A stretch of 64,000 nt of DNA from positions 85,058 to 149,057 of the forward strand of contig NZ_JAQKGV010000007.1 of the NCBI RefSeq assembly GCF_028617075.1. The letters run 5' to 3'. A program made the position numbers and the translations under genes. This document shows, piece by piece, positions 52,967 to 62,016 of the stretch. Every line of letters begins with the position of its first letter. Within the stretch, counting starts at the first letter, position 1. The DNA is from Rubrobacter calidifluminis. GTDB lineage: Bacteria > Actinomycetota > Rubrobacteria > Rubrobacterales > Rubrobacteraceae. The notes beneath the pieces are model-generated. The model was not told the DNA's origin and did not search any database. It saw nothing but the letters and a program-made list of their open reading frames with translations.

Positions 52967-55317
52967 CCCGCGAACCCCTTTATCCCCTCGGCCTCCAGGC
53001 GCGAGAGTATCTCCCCGGCCCGCTCGACGACCGGCCGCGGGAGCCCGGCGAGCCGCGCCACGTGCACCCCGTAGGAGGAGGACTCCGAGCCCTCCTCGAT
53101 CCTGTGCAGGAAGACTATCTCGCCGCCGACCTCCTCGACGGTCGCCTTGAGGTTGCGGCAGCCGGGGAGCGTGTCGGCCAGACGGGTCAGCTCGTGGTAG
53201 TGGGTGGCGAACAAAGTGAGCGACTGCACCTCGTCGTGCAGGTGCTCGGCGATCGCCCAGGCGAGGCTCATCCCGTCGTAGGTCGAGGTCCCGCGCCCGA
53301 CCTCGTCCAGGATCACGAGCGAGCGCGAGGTCGCCGAGTTGAGGATCGTCGCCGCCTCGGTCATCTCGACCATGAAAGTCGACTCCCCGCTCGCGAGCCT
53401 GTCCTCCGCGCCGACGCGGGTGAAGATCCTGTCCACCACCCCCAGAGACGCCTCCCCGGCCGGCACGTACGAGCCGGACTGGGCGAGCAGGACGATGAGC
53501 GCGGTCTGCCTGAGGTAGACGGACTTCCCGGCCATGTTGGGTCCGGTTATGATCTGCAGGCGCGAGGAGCCGTCTATGCTCACGTCGTTCGGGACGAAGG
53601 GGGTGTCGGTGGCGTGCTCGACGACCGGGTGCCGTCCGGCCCTGATCTCGATCCCGCGCCCCTCGGTGATGCGCGGCCGGCAGTAGCGCAGCTCGCTGGC
53701 CGCCGCGGCGAACGAGGCCACGACGTCGACGACCGCGACCGCCCGGGCCAGCCGCTGGAGGTCCGGGGCGGCCTCTTTGACGGCGGCCCGGATCTCGCCG
53801 AGGATCCTGCGCTCCAGGCGCTCGACCTCCTCGCGGGCCCCGAGCATCCTGGACTCGTGCTCCTTGAGCTCGACGGTGACGTAGCGGGCGTTGTGCTTCA
53901 AGGCCTTGCGGTGCTCGTAGTGCGGCGGGACCTGGTTCGCCTCCCTGCCCGCAACCTCGATGAAGTACCCTTCTCCGTCGCGGTAGCCGACCTTAAGCGA
54001 CTTGAGCCCGGTCTTCAGGCGCTCCTCGGCCTCGAAGCGGGTGAGCCACTCGTGCGCCCCGTCGCGGAAGGAGCGGGCCTCGTCGAGCTCCTCCGAGTAG
54101 CCGGGCTTGATGATCTCACCCTCCTCCTCGCTGATCGCGGCCTCGATCAGCCCGCGCACCCCCGGCGGCTCCTCCATCGCACCGAGCGCCCGCGCGAGCA
54201 GTTCGCTCCCCTCAGCGGCGGGGCCGAGCGCCTCCCTCAGGGGGCCGACGGCCGCGAGCGCGTCCCGGAGCGAGAGCAGATCCGAGGGCGAGGCGGAGAG
54301 CCTCACGATGCGGGTCGCGATCCGCTCGATGTCCGGGATGCGCCCGAGGATCTCCCTCACCCCCTCCCTCAGCATGTAGTCCGAGGCGAGGGCGTCGACG
54401 GCCCGCAGACGCTGCTCGATACGCCCCGCGTCGAGCAGCGGCCGCTCGAGCCACCGCCGGTGCGCCCGCCGGCCCATCGGGGTGCGGGTGCGGTCGACGG
54501 TCTCGATGAGCTCCTCGAGCCCCAGATTACGCCGGGTCGCCGCGTCGAGCACCATCCCCGAACCCGGCGAGTAGGGCCGGAAGGTGACGATCTGCTCCGG
54601 CGGGCTCCCCCCGCGCAGCGTGGAGAGGTAGTGGATGAGCGCCCCGGCCGCCCCGACGAGCGCCGCCCGTCCTTCGAGCCCGTAACCCTTGAGGCTCTGC
54701 ACCCCGAAGTGCCGCCTCAGCGCCTGCTCCCCGGCCGAAGGCTCAAAAGTCCAGCGCGGCGCGGGGCTCACCGCAGCCCGCACCTTCGGGAGATCCTCCG
54801 CGGGCGTCCTCTCGGGGACGACGATCTCCCGCGGGGACCACCGCTCGAGCTCGGAGGCCACCTCCTCCGCGGGAACCTCCGTCCCGGTGAACTCACCCGT
54901 CGAGGCCTCGGCCACGGCGATCCCGGCCCTCTCCCCGCGCACGCAGACGGCGGCGAGGTAGTTCGCCTCCCCGGCGGAGAGGACGTTGTCCTCTATGACG
55001 GTTCCGGGGGTGAGGATGCGCGAGATCTCACGGGTGAACTGCCTGGGTTTGGTCGGGTGCGGCCGTTGCTCGGCGACCGCGACCGAGTATCCCTTCTTCA
55101 GGAGCAGCGCCAGATGCTCCTCGAGCGCGTGCCCCGGGACGCCGGCGAGCGGCACCCGCCCCTCACCCGCGGCCTCCCGGCTCGTGAGCCGCAGCGAGAG
55201 CTCGCGGGAGATGGTCTTAGCATCCTCCTCGAAGGTCTCGAAGAAGGTGCCTACCTGGTAGAAGAGGATCGTACCCGGCGGAAGCTGTGCCTTGAGCTCT
55301 GCGTATCTCCCCAGCAT
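52963..55317 (-). CDS. mutS: DNA mismatch repair protein MutS
   Basis: A 784-residue MutS1, slightly shorter than many. The mismatch-reading motif is QVGTFFETFEED (Phe-x-Glu). The connector and lever domains follow, with RRAHRRWLERPLLD near 305. The ATPase has GPNMAGKSVYLRQTALIVLL (Walker A), MVEMTEAATILNSATSRSLV, LDEVGRGTSTYDGMSLAWA and LFATHYHELTRL. It detects mispairs and calls in the coupled MutL. The ATG at 55317 opens the pair; no third gene follows. Confidence 0.96.
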   Translation of the reverse strand: MLGRYAELKAQLPPGTILFYQVGTFFETFEEDAKTISRELSLRLTSREAAGEGRVPLAGVPGHALEEHLALLLKKGYSVAVAEQRPHPTKPRQFTREISRILTPGTVIEDNVLSAGEANYLAAVCVRGERAGIAVAEASTGEFTGTEVPAEEVASELERWSPREIVVPERTPAEDLPKVRAAVSPAPRWTFEPSAGEQALRRHFGVQSLKGYGLEGRAALVGAAGALIHYLSTLRGGSPPEQIVTFRPYSPGSGMVLDAATRRNLGLEELIETVDRTRTPMGRRAHRRWLERPLLDAGRIEQRLRAVDALASDYMLREGVREILGRIPDIERIATRIVRLSASPSDLLSLRDALAAVGPLREALGPAAEGSELLARALGAMEEPPGVRGLIEAAISEEEGEIIKPGYSEELDEARSFRDGAHEWLTRFEAEERLKTGLKSLKVGYRDGEGYFIEVAGREANQVPPHYEHRKALKHNARYVTVELKEHESRMLGAREEVERLERRILGEIRAAVKEAAPDLQRLARAVAVVDVVASFAAAASELRYCRPRITEGRGIEIRAGRHPVVEHATDTPFVPNDVSIDGSSRLQIITGPNMAGKSVYLRQTALIVLLAQSGSYVPAGEASLGVVDRIFTRVGAEDRLASGESTFMVEMTEAATILNSATSRSLVILDEVGRGTSTYDGMSLAWAIAEHLHDEVQSLTLFATHYHELTRLADTLPGCRNLKATVEEVGGEIVFLHRIEEGSESSSYGVHVARLAGLPRPVVERAGEILSRLEAEGIKGFAG

Positions 55318-55408
55318 GCAACCATTCTACGGCCCGACGCCCGACACGTCAGCCCCGGAGGTCTATCATTGACGCTGGAACGCCGGCGAAACACCGGAGG
55401 TGCGAAGG

Positions 55409-56251
55409 ATGAGGAAGGTGCTGGTCACCGGGGGGAGCGGCAAGGCGGGCCGGGCGGTCGTCCGGGAGCTCATGGAGCACGGATACGAGGTGCTCAACGC
55501 CGACGCCCTCCCCCCGAGAGAACCCGCTTCGGAGTTCATCCGAACCGACCTCACCGACCTCGGCCAGACCATCGAGGTGATGTCCGGCTGCGAGGGCGTC
55601 GTCCACCTCGCCGCCATCCCCGCCCCCGGCCTCCAGCCCGAGGGGAAGACCTTCGAGAACAACACCTTGAGCACCTACAACGTCTTCTCTGCCGCCGTCG
55701 CGCTCGGCGTGGAGCGGGTGGTGTGGGCCTCGAGCGAGACGACGCTCGGGCTGCCGTTCGAGCGGGAGAAGCCGGCCTACGCCCCGATAGACGAGGAGCA
55801 CCCGCTCTACCCGGAGTCGAGCTACGCGCTCTCGAAGGTGATCTCCGAGGAGATGGCCCGTCAGATGAACCGCTGGAGCGGCATCCCCTTCGTGGGGTTG
55901 CGCTTCTCGAACGTCATGGAGCCCCCGCACGACTACGAGATCTTCCCCTCCTTCCAGGACGACCCCGAAATACGTCGCTGGAACCTCTGGGGCTACGTCG
56001 ACGCAAGAGACGTGGCCCAGTCCTGCAGGCTGGGCCTGGAGGCCGACATCTCCGGGGCGGAGGCGTTCATCATCGCCGCCGCCGACACCGTGATGGAGCG
56101 CCCGAGCACCGAGCTCATGGCCGAGGTCTACCCGGACGTGCCGCTGAAGAGGGAGCCCGCGGGCAACGAGACGCTCCTCTCGATCGAGAAGGCCCGCAAG
56201 GTGCTCGGCTACGAGCCGCGCCACTCCTGGCGCGAGGAGGTGTCGAGATAG
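55409..56251 (+). CDS. NAD-dependent epimerase/dehydratase (extended SDR)
   Basis: A 280-residue SDR enzyme. The NAD motif is VLVTGGSGKAGRAVVREL, with Asp at NADALPPRE, VVHLAAIPAPG and the catalytic Ser/Tyr/Lys in VWASSETT and SSYALSKVISEE. It resembles uronate-dehydrogenase- or UDP-sugar-epimerase-like enzymes; the substrate is unclear. The ATG at 55409 follows GGAGG at nine bases. The end (TAG at 56249) overlaps the next gene's proposed AUA start. Confidence 0.87.
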   Translation: MRKVLVTGGSGKAGRAVVRELMEHGYEVLNADALPPREPASEFIRTDLTDLGQTIEVMSGCEGVVHLAAIPAPGLQPEGKTFENNTLSTYNVFSAAVALGVERVVWASSETTLGLPFEREKPAYAPIDEEHPLYPESSYALSKVISEEMARQMNRWSGIPFVGLRFSNVMEPPHDYEIFPSFQDDPEIRRWNLWGYVDARDVAQSCRLGLEADISGAEAFIIAAADTVMERPSTELMAEVYPDVPLKREPAGNETLLSIEKARKVLGYEPRHSWREEVSR

Positions 56252-57171
56252 TCCCCGTCATCCTGGACATGGACCCGGGCCACGACGACGCCCTCGCGCT
56301 GATGCTCGCGCTGGGCTCCCCGGGCCTGGAGGTGCTCGCGGTCACCACGGTCGCCGGGAACGCGCCGCTCGAGAAGACCACGAACAACGCGCTGCGCCTC
56401 CTCTCCTTCCTGGGGAGGGGGGACGTTCCCGTCGGGGCCGGAGCGAAAAGACCGCTCTCGGGACGTCTGGTGACCGCGGAGTCCATCCACGGCCCGAGCG
56501 GTCTCGACGGGCCGGAGATACCCCCCGCCGGCTTCGGCCCGGACCCGCGCGGGGCGGTGGAGCTCATCGCAAAGACGCTGAGGGAGGCGACGCGGCCGGT
56601 TACCCTAATCCCCACCGGACCCCTCACCAACGTGGCCACGCTGCTGCGCGAGCACCCGGAGGCGAAGGAGAAGATCGCACGCATCTCGCTCATGGGCGGG
56701 AGCATCGGACCCGGCAACACCACCCCCGCGGCGGAGTTCAACGTCTACGTCGACCCGGAGGCGGCAAAAGAGGTCTTCGGGTCGGGGCTCCCGGTCACGA
56801 TGTGCGGCCTCGACGTCACCCACCAGGCGAGGGTCACGCCGGAGCGGAGGGAGATCCTGCGCCGTACGGGGCGCGCCGGTGAGCTCGCCGCGGACCTCAT
56901 GGAGTTCTACGCCTCGACCTACAGGAAGACCTACGGGCTCGACGCCCCGCCGCTGCACGACCCGGTCGCGGTCGCCGCGGTGCTCGCCCCGGAGCTCGTC
57001 GAGACCCGCCGGATGCGGGTGGACGTCGAGTGCCGGGGGGAGTTCACCCGCGGGGAGACCGTCTGCGACCTGCACGGCGTCACCGGGCGCGAACCGAACG
57101 CCGATGTCGGGGTGGAGCTGGACGAGGAGGGGTTCTTCGAGCTGCTGCGCACGGCCTTCGAGAGGCTCTAG
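56248..57171 (+). CDS. Nucleoside hydrolase (inosine/uridine-preferring family), AUA start proposed
   Basis: A 307-residue enzyme. The calcium-binding aspartate cluster is VILDMDPGHDDALAL. Further blocks are TTVAGNAPLEKTTNNALRLL, LIPTGPLTNVATLLREH, LMGGSIGPGNTTPAAEFNVY, the MCGLDVTHQARV segment and DAPPLHDPVAVAAVLAP with the active-site His. It splits ribonucleosides into base and ribose. No ATG, GTG or TTG precedes the first catalytic Asp. An ATA at 56248-56250 overlaps the upstream TAG and has AGGAGG seven bases before it. A start at ATG 56269 would remove the first Asp. Confidence 0.88.
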   Translation: MVPVILDMDPGHDDALALMLALGSPGLEVLAVTTVAGNAPLEKTTNNALRLLSFLGRGDVPVGAGAKRPLSGRLVTAESIHGPSGLDGPEIPPAGFGPDPRGAVELIAKTLREATRPVTLIPTGPLTNVATLLREHPEAKEKIARISLMGGSIGPGNTTPAAEFNVYVDPEAAKEVFGSGLPVTMCGLDVTHQARVTPERREILRRTGRAGELAADLMEFYASTYRKTYGLDAPPLHDPVAVAAVLAPELVETRRMRVDVECRGEFTRGETVCDLHGVTGREPNADVGVELDEEGFFELLRTAFERL

Positions 57172-57175
57172 GAGC

Positions 57176-57589
57176 TTACTCCAGCAGGACCGCCTCGCTC
57201 TCGATCTCGCAGTCGAGCGTCGCAGCGACCGAGCAATATTTCTCGTGCGAGAGCGTGACCGCTCTATCGAGCACCTTCTGCGTGATCCCTTCCCCGCGCA
57301 CGAGGTGGCGCACGGTTATGCGGGTGTAGCGCCGGGGATGTTCCTCAGCCCGCTCCCCCCGGAGCTCGATGCGGTAGCTCTCCGGCGGCGTGCGGCGCTT
57401 GTGCAGGATCTCCACCACGTCGAACGCCGTGCAGGTTCCCAGGGAGACGAGCAGAGCCTCCATCGGACGCATGCCCAGGGAGAAATCCTCGCTGCCGTCT
57501 ATCAAGAGTTTGTCACCCGAGGGGTTCACCCCGGCATAACGCTGCCCGCCCAGGTGGTGCACTGTGACCTTCATCTCAGCCATGATCAT
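57176..57589 (-). CDS. OsmC-family protein
   Basis: A 137-residue OsmC/Ohr-fold protein. The two conserved Cys are in LVSLGTCTAFDVVEIL and SHEKYCSVAATLDCEIE, spaced as in OsmC-like peroxidases. PSGDKLLIDGSEDFSLGMRP and GEGITQKVLDRAVTLS are typical. It probably reduces organic peroxides or binds thiols. ATG 57589 with GGAGG at ten bases is the preferred start; ATG 57583 is an alternative. Confidence 0.88.
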   Translation of the reverse strand: MIMAEMKVTVHHLGGQRYAGVNPSGDKLLIDGSEDFSLGMRPMEALLVSLGTCTAFDVVEILHKRRTPPESYRIELRGERAEEHPRRYTRITVRHLVRGEGITQKVLDRAVTLSHEKYCSVAATLDCEIESEAVLLE

Positions 57590-57593
57590 TACT

Positions 57594-58861
57594 CTACACC
57601 CTCCGGGACCCCGCGGCGTACAACAAGAGGCCGGCGGCGAGAGCACCGGCGGTCGCCAGCAGGTTCACGGCCGGCTGTCGGGAGAGGAGGAACAGGCAGA
57701 GCATCCCGGCGACGGCCGGAATCGCCGGCCCGAACGGCAGCCGGAACGCGCGAGGCGCCTCAGGCTCACGCAGGCGCAGTACCCCGCCCGAGATGCAAAC
57801 CATCAGGTACTGGTACAGTCGAGCCGCGACGTTGATCAAGATGAGCGAGGAGAAAGAGCCGCTGACGGCGAGGACCGCCACCAGAACACCCGTCACCCAG
57901 ATGGAGACCACAGGCGTCTTGAATCGGGGGTGAACGCGGCCCAGGACCTCGGGGAGCATCCCCTCCCGGGCCAGAGAGTAGAGTGTGCGCGGGGCGAGGA
58001 GCACGACCCCACTCTGGGTGCCGGAGATGGAGACGAGGGCACCCACGGTGAGCAATGCGAGCCCACCGGAGAAAGCCGCCTCCCCGGCGGAGGCGAGCGG
58101 GGAACCGGCCGAGGCGAGGTTCGGCTCTATGCGCAACGCGGCGTACTGGACGAGCATGTAGAAAGTCGTGACCGCCGCGAGCGTGCCGAGCACCGCGACG
58201 ACCACCGCTCGCCGTGGATTCACCATCTCCCCCGCCGGTATCGCCGTTCCCTCGAAACCCCCGTAGGCGAAGACGATGATCAGGACCGCCCCGAGAAAGC
58301 TCCCCCGACCGCCCGGGACCAGGCTCAGGTCCGCGTTTCCGACCGCCCCGGCGAAGGTCAGGCCGGCGAAGACGAGCACCGCGAGCGGCACCAGCTTGGC
58401 GATGGTGAAGATCTGCACCACGCGGGCTCCCAGCCGCACCCCGACCGTGTTCAGCAGGCAAAGAACGAAGATGAGCGCCGGCACGATCCAGACCCCGCCG
58501 TCCTTCGCCGCCGGCCACAGCGATCCCAGATAACTCACGAAACCATCGGAGAGTGCGGCCAGCCCGACGAGATAGGTCAACCATACCGCCCATCCCACGG
58601 TGAAACCAGCGGTGCGGCCCAGCGCCGCTCGTGCGTAGAGGATCGGACCACCAGTGCGGTCGAACATCGTAGAGAGCTCAGCGAAGCACAGACCGATCAG
58701 GCCACCACGATCCCCGCCGCCAGATAGGCCCACACCGAGGCCGCTCCAGCCTGTGCGGCCGCCTGCCCGGGGAGAAGAAAGATGCCCCCTCCGACCACGG
58801 CGTTTATCCCTACGAACAACATCTCGGGTGTCCTAAGTACCCGGCGTAAATCCTCGTTCAT
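57594..58861 (-). pseudogene. APC-family amino-acid permease with a single-base frameshift
   Basis: The N-terminal part (from ATG 58861, LRTPEMLFVGINAVVGGGIF to AYLAAGIVVA) stops at 58697. The rest continues one base out of frame with LIGLCFAELSTMFDRTGGPI and reaches the end at 57594 with about 11 more membrane helices. Adding one C in the GCC-TGATC region (about 58697-58703) restores a normal 422-residue permease (AGIVVA-LIGLCFAE). This is either a real recent mutation, a programmed shift or a sequencing error. The intact protein would import amino acids with protons. Confidence 0.75.
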
Positions 58862-58986
58862 GACAGGCGCCTCGAATCCCTCGGCTTCTACACACAACAG
58901 GCGGATAGCATACTCCACACGTCTCCACCTCCACGCTGGGGTACCATTACCTCATCGGCCCAGAGATCCAGAGGAGGCAGGGAGTC

Positions 58987-59778
58987 ATGTCGCTCACGAT
59001 GGGAACGGGTCCCTTCGGCCCCAAGCGGAGCGGAGAGTTCAACTTCGACACCTCTATCCTCAAGCCCCACACCCTCTACTTCGAGGACTGCCCCAAGCGG
59101 GTGCGTACGTTCTTCGGCGGCGAGACCGTCGCCGACAGCCGCCGGGTGAAGGTTCTGCACGAGACCGGGCTCCTGCCCGTCTACTACTTCCCCGAGGAGG
59201 ACGTCAGGACCGATCTGCTGGAGAAGACCGACCACAGAACGCGCTGCCCGTTCAAGGGCGAGGCCGTCTACTTCTCGGTGCGGGCGGGGGGCAGGCTGGC
59301 CGAGAACGCGGTCTGGAGCTACCCGGAGCCGCTCGAGGACGCCCCGCCGCTCTCGGGGTACCTGGCCTTCTACCACGACCGGATGGACCGCTGGATGGAG
59401 GAGGAAGAGGAGACGATCGGACACCCGCACGACCCCTACCATCGGGTCGACGTGCTCCAGAGCTCCTTACACGTCAGGGTCTCGGTGGGCGGCGAGGTCG
59501 TCGCCGAGACGAGGAGACCGCTCGTCCTCTTCGAGACCAGCCTCCCACCGCGCTACTACATCCCACCCGAGGACGTGCGCGAGGATCTTCTGGTTCCGAG
59601 CGACACTCATACGGTCTGCCCGTACAAGGGGGTGGCGTCCTACCGCTCGCTGAAGGTCGGGGACACCCTCGTCGAGGACGCCGCCTGGCTCTACCCCGAT
59701 CCTCTCCCGGAGGCGCAGAAGGCGAGGGGGTACCTGTGCTTCTACGAGGAGAAGGTCGAGCAGGAGGTAGAGGGTTAG
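58987..59778 (+). CDS. Tandem DUF427-domain protein
   Basis: A 263-residue protein made of two similar halves. Unit 1 (about 30-125) has RVRTFFGGETVADSRRVKVL, YYFPEEDVRTDLLEKTDH, RCPFKGEAVYFSV and WSYPEPLEDAPPLSGYLAFY. Unit 2 (about 150-255) repeats these as VRVSVGGEVVAETRRPLVLF, YYIPPEDVREDLLVPSDTH, VCPYKGVASYRSL and WLYPDPLPEAQKARGYLCFY. DUF427 has no proven function. The ATG at 58987 follows GGAGGCAGGGAG. Confidence 0.85.
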   Translation: MSLTMGTGPFGPKRSGEFNFDTSILKPHTLYFEDCPKRVRTFFGGETVADSRRVKVLHETGLLPVYYFPEEDVRTDLLEKTDHRTRCPFKGEAVYFSVRAGGRLAENAVWSYPEPLEDAPPLSGYLAFYHDRMDRWMEEEEETIGHPHDPYHRVDVLQSSLHVRVSVGGEVVAETRRPLVLFETSLPPRYYIPPEDVREDLLVPSDTHTVCPYKGVASYRSLKVGDTLVEDAAWLYPDPLPEAQKARGYLCFYEEKVEQEVEG

Positions 59779-59779
59779 C

Positions 59780-60184
59780 CTACCAGCTCTGCCAGCGGTC
59801 GGGCGTGACGTGCACGGCCGTGGAGTATTCGCGGGCGAAGCCCTCCGGGTCGTAGCCGATGCGGGAGATCGGCTCCCGGTGCTTCTCCAGATACTCCGGG
59901 ACCTCCGTCGCCGGCGGGAAGCCCTCCAGTATCCCGGCCCCCCCTTCGATCCGCACCACCCCGCCTCCGTGGGCGTCGCTGTTGAGGTTGAGCGCGACGC
60001 GGGGGTTGCGGGCGATGTTGCGCAGCTTCTGCCGGTCGGGCTGCGAGTAGATCAAAAACGTCTCCCCATCCCACAGAAAACACACCGGGACCGGCTGCGG
60101 CTGCCCGTCGCGGCGCACGGTGGTCAGCCAGATCACCTCCTCCGTCCGCAGCCTCTCCTCCCCCCTTCGATCCGGTCCGCTCAC
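59780..60184 (-). CDS. PPOX-class F420-dependent oxidoreductase
   Basis: A 134-residue split-barrel protein. Typical blocks are VIWLTTVRRDGQPQPVPVCF, FLIYSQPDRQKLRNIARNPR and VALNLNSDAHGGGVVRIEG. The subgroup binds F420 and reduces various compounds. The GTG at 60184 overlaps the stop of the luciferase-like gene (GTGA), so the two F420-type enzymes are made together. Its end is two bases after the convergent DUF427 stop. Confidence 0.85.
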   Translation of the reverse strand: MSGPDRRGEERLRTEEVIWLTTVRRDGQPQPVPVCFLWDGETFLIYSQPDRQKLRNIARNPRVALNLNSDAHGGGVVRIEGGAGILEGFPPATEVPEYLEKHREPISRIGYDPEGFAREYSTAVHVTPDRWQSW

Positions 60185-61116
60185 TGATCCTCCCTTCCCC
60201 CAAGCTGCGGGAGCACCGAGCCCGCGAGCGCCTCGAGGCCGTCTATGTCGTCGGCTTCGAGCCACTGCAGCATCACCCCCTGCGCCCCGGCCTCCGCGAG
60301 CCGCCCGAGCTGCTCGACGAACTCCGGGGCGGTGCCCACGACCGCCCCCGCCCGCCGCAGCTCGTCCGCGCTCTGCCCTCCGAGTTTGCGCCGCACCTCC
60401 CCATCCGTGCGGCCGAAGACCGCGCGGGTCATCAGCGTGCGCCGCACCTCCTCCGGCGGACGGCCCGCCTCCTCCAGGAGCTCGTCGAGGCGGCGGTTGA
60501 GCCGGGAGAACTCCTCCAGCGTCGGGAAGGTCGCGTTCCACTCGTCGGCGTAGCGGACGGCGAGCGGCAGCGTCCTGCGGGGACCGTTGCCCCCGATGAC
60601 GATCGGGGGACCGCCGGGACGGGGCGAGCGCAGCTTCAGCTCGGCGTCGTGCAGCCGGTAGAAGCGGCCCTCGAAAGAGGCCGGCCCCTCCCCCCGCAGC
60701 AGGCGGGTTACGACCTCAAGCCCCTCCTCGAAGCGGGCGAAACGCTCCGGCACGCCGAGCAGGTCGAACCCGAAGGCCTCGTGCTCGCGCTCCTGCCAGC
60801 CGGCTCCGAGCCCGAGCCTGAGTCGCCCGCCGGCCAGGTCGTCCACGGCCGCGGCCTGCCAGGCCGTGATCACGGGGTGGCGGAACGAGACCGGGGTCAC
60901 GAGAGGCCCGAACTCGATGCGCCCGGTGTTGTCCGCGACCCAGGCGAGCGAGGACCACAGCTCGAGCGACTCCAGCACGGGTCCGGAGGGGTTCGTGAAG
61001 TGGTCCGAGCGGAAGATCCCGTAGAACCCGAAGTCCTCCGCCGCCCGCACCAGCCGCTTCCAGCGCTCCCAGCTGATCCCGTTCTGCCCCTCGACCATTA
61101 TCGCAACGTCGAGCAT
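60181..61116 (-). CDS. Luciferase-like F420-dependent oxidoreductase, second copy
   Basis: A 311-residue enzyme. Blocks seen are MLDVAIMVEGQNGISWERWK, FYGIFRSDHFTNPSGP, GGRLRLGLGAGWQEREHEAF, LRSPRPGGPPIVIGGNGPRR and VMLQWLEADDIDGLEALAG at the end. It belongs to the TIM-barrel family that uses F420 or FMN. It is coupled to the PPOX-class gene downstream, suggesting a shared reaction pathway. The ATG at 61116 follows GGAGGGCGG. Confidence 0.87.
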   Translation of the reverse strand: MLDVAIMVEGQNGISWERWKRLVRAAEDFGFYGIFRSDHFTNPSGPVLESLELWSSLAWVADNTGRIEFGPLVTPVSFRHPVITAWQAAAVDDLAGGRLRLGLGAGWQEREHEAFGFDLLGVPERFARFEEGLEVVTRLLRGEGPASFEGRFYRLHDAELKLRSPRPGGPPIVIGGNGPRRTLPLAVRYADEWNATFPTLEEFSRLNRRLDELLEEAGRPPEEVRRTLMTRAVFGRTDGEVRRKLGGQSADELRRAGAVVGTAPEFVEQLGRLAEAGAQGVMLQWLEADDIDGLEALAGSVLPQLGGREDQ

Positions 61117-61180
61117 CCGCCCTCCTAATCACCGTCCGAGCCTCTGGCAACCGGACATGGCACTCTGTAAACTCGTTTTG

Positions 61181-61356
61181 ATGTCGATTCCAGATTACCA
61201 GACCGTGATGCTTCCGCTGACAGGCCTCATCTCCGATGGCAAGGAGCACTCCTTCAAAGAAGCAGTCGAAGCCCTCGCGAACCACTTCGAATCAAGCGAA
61301 GAGAAACCTCCTGCGAAATAAAGAGGATCGACTCGGACTACTTCGAGGAGATCTGA
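61181..61356 (+). pseudogene. Remnant of an Mrr-type restriction endonuclease
   Basis: From ATG 61181 the frame reads MSIPDYQTVMLPLTGLISDG, then KEHSFKEAVEALANHF and stops at 61321 after 46 codons. This matches the winged-helix N terminus of Mrr. Immediately after, in another frame (61321-61356), is KRIDSDYFEEI-stop, which matches the usual C-terminal end of Mrr. The catalytic middle of roughly 240 residues is missing. The piece is therefore a deletion scar of a type IV restriction gene. Confidence 0.65.
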
Positions 61357-61368
61357 CTGCCAAGACAT

Positions 61369-61400
61369 GAGCGGAAGCCCATGTTCTTGGGCTCCCGCTC
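61369..61400. terminator. Hairpin downstream of leuD
   Basis: GAGCGG-A-AGCCC pairs with GGGCT-C-CCGCTC (61369-61380 and 61389-61400) around an eight-base loop. It lies 26 bases beyond the leuD stop on the minus strand. No long T-tract follows on either side, so strength is uncertain. Confidence 0.45.
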
Positions 61401-61425
61401 AAAGAGGGCAGGACCCTTCTTGCCG

Positions 61426-62016
61426 CTAACCCACTCTCGGCATGTAGCCCGGGCGGCGCTTCTCGTAAGCCTCGATGTCCTCCTCGTGCTGCAGGGTGAG
61501 CCCGACGTCGTCGAGGCCGTTTAAGAGCCGGTAGCGGACGAAGTCGTCGACCTCGAAGCTCTCCTCGAGGCCGGGCCCCTTCACGGTGCGGCTCTCGAGG
61601 TCGACGGTCACCTTCGCCTCGGGGTCTTCTCTCACCGCTTCGAGCAGGGCCTCTACCTTCTCTCTGGGGAGCTCGACGGTGAGGAGGCCGTTCTTGGTGC
61701 AGTTGTTCTTGAAGATGTCGGCGAAGGAGGGTGCGATGACGGCCCCGAAGCCGTAGTCCTTTATGGCCCAGACGGCGTGCTCGCGGCTCGAGCCGCACCC
61801 GAAGTTCTCCCCGGCGATGAGGACGACCGCTCCTTCGTGCTCGGGTTTGTTGAGGACGAAGTCTGGGTTCTCGCGCCACTCGGAGAAGAGGAACCTGCCG
61901 AAGCCGGTGCGCTCGATGCGCTTGAGGGCGTCGGAGGGTACGATCTGGTCGGTATCCACGTCGGAGTAGCCCAAAGGGAGCGCCTTGCCCTCGACCTTCT
62001 TCACCGGATCCATCAT
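61426..62016 (-). CDS. leuD: 3-isopropylmalate dehydratase small subunit
   Basis: A 196-residue LeuD. It has YSDVDTDQIVPSDALKRIER, the GENFGCGSSREHAVWAIKDY swivel-domain motif and IFKNNCTKNGLLTVELP. With LeuC it isomerises 2- to 3-isopropylmalate in leucine synthesis. The ATG at 62016 overlaps the LeuC stop (TGATG), so the subunits are coupled. A second ATG follows at once. Confidence 0.96.
   Translation of the reverse strand: MMDPVKKVEGKALPLGYSDVDTDQIVPSDALKRIERTGFGRFLFSEWRENPDFVLNKPEHEGAVVLIAGENFGCGSSREHAVWAIKDYGFGAVIAPSFADIFKNNCTKNGLLTVELPREKVEALLEAVREDPEAKVTVDLESRTVKGPGLEESFEVDDFVRYRLLNGLDDVGLTLQHEEDIEAYEKRRPGYMPRVG

Noticed and set aside
49343..57171. Very long plus-strand frames across gamma-glutamyltransferase, MutL and MutS
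   Set aside because: They are antisense to well-supported genes. Only the last 307 codons (nucleoside hydrolase, from 56248) are real coding sequence.
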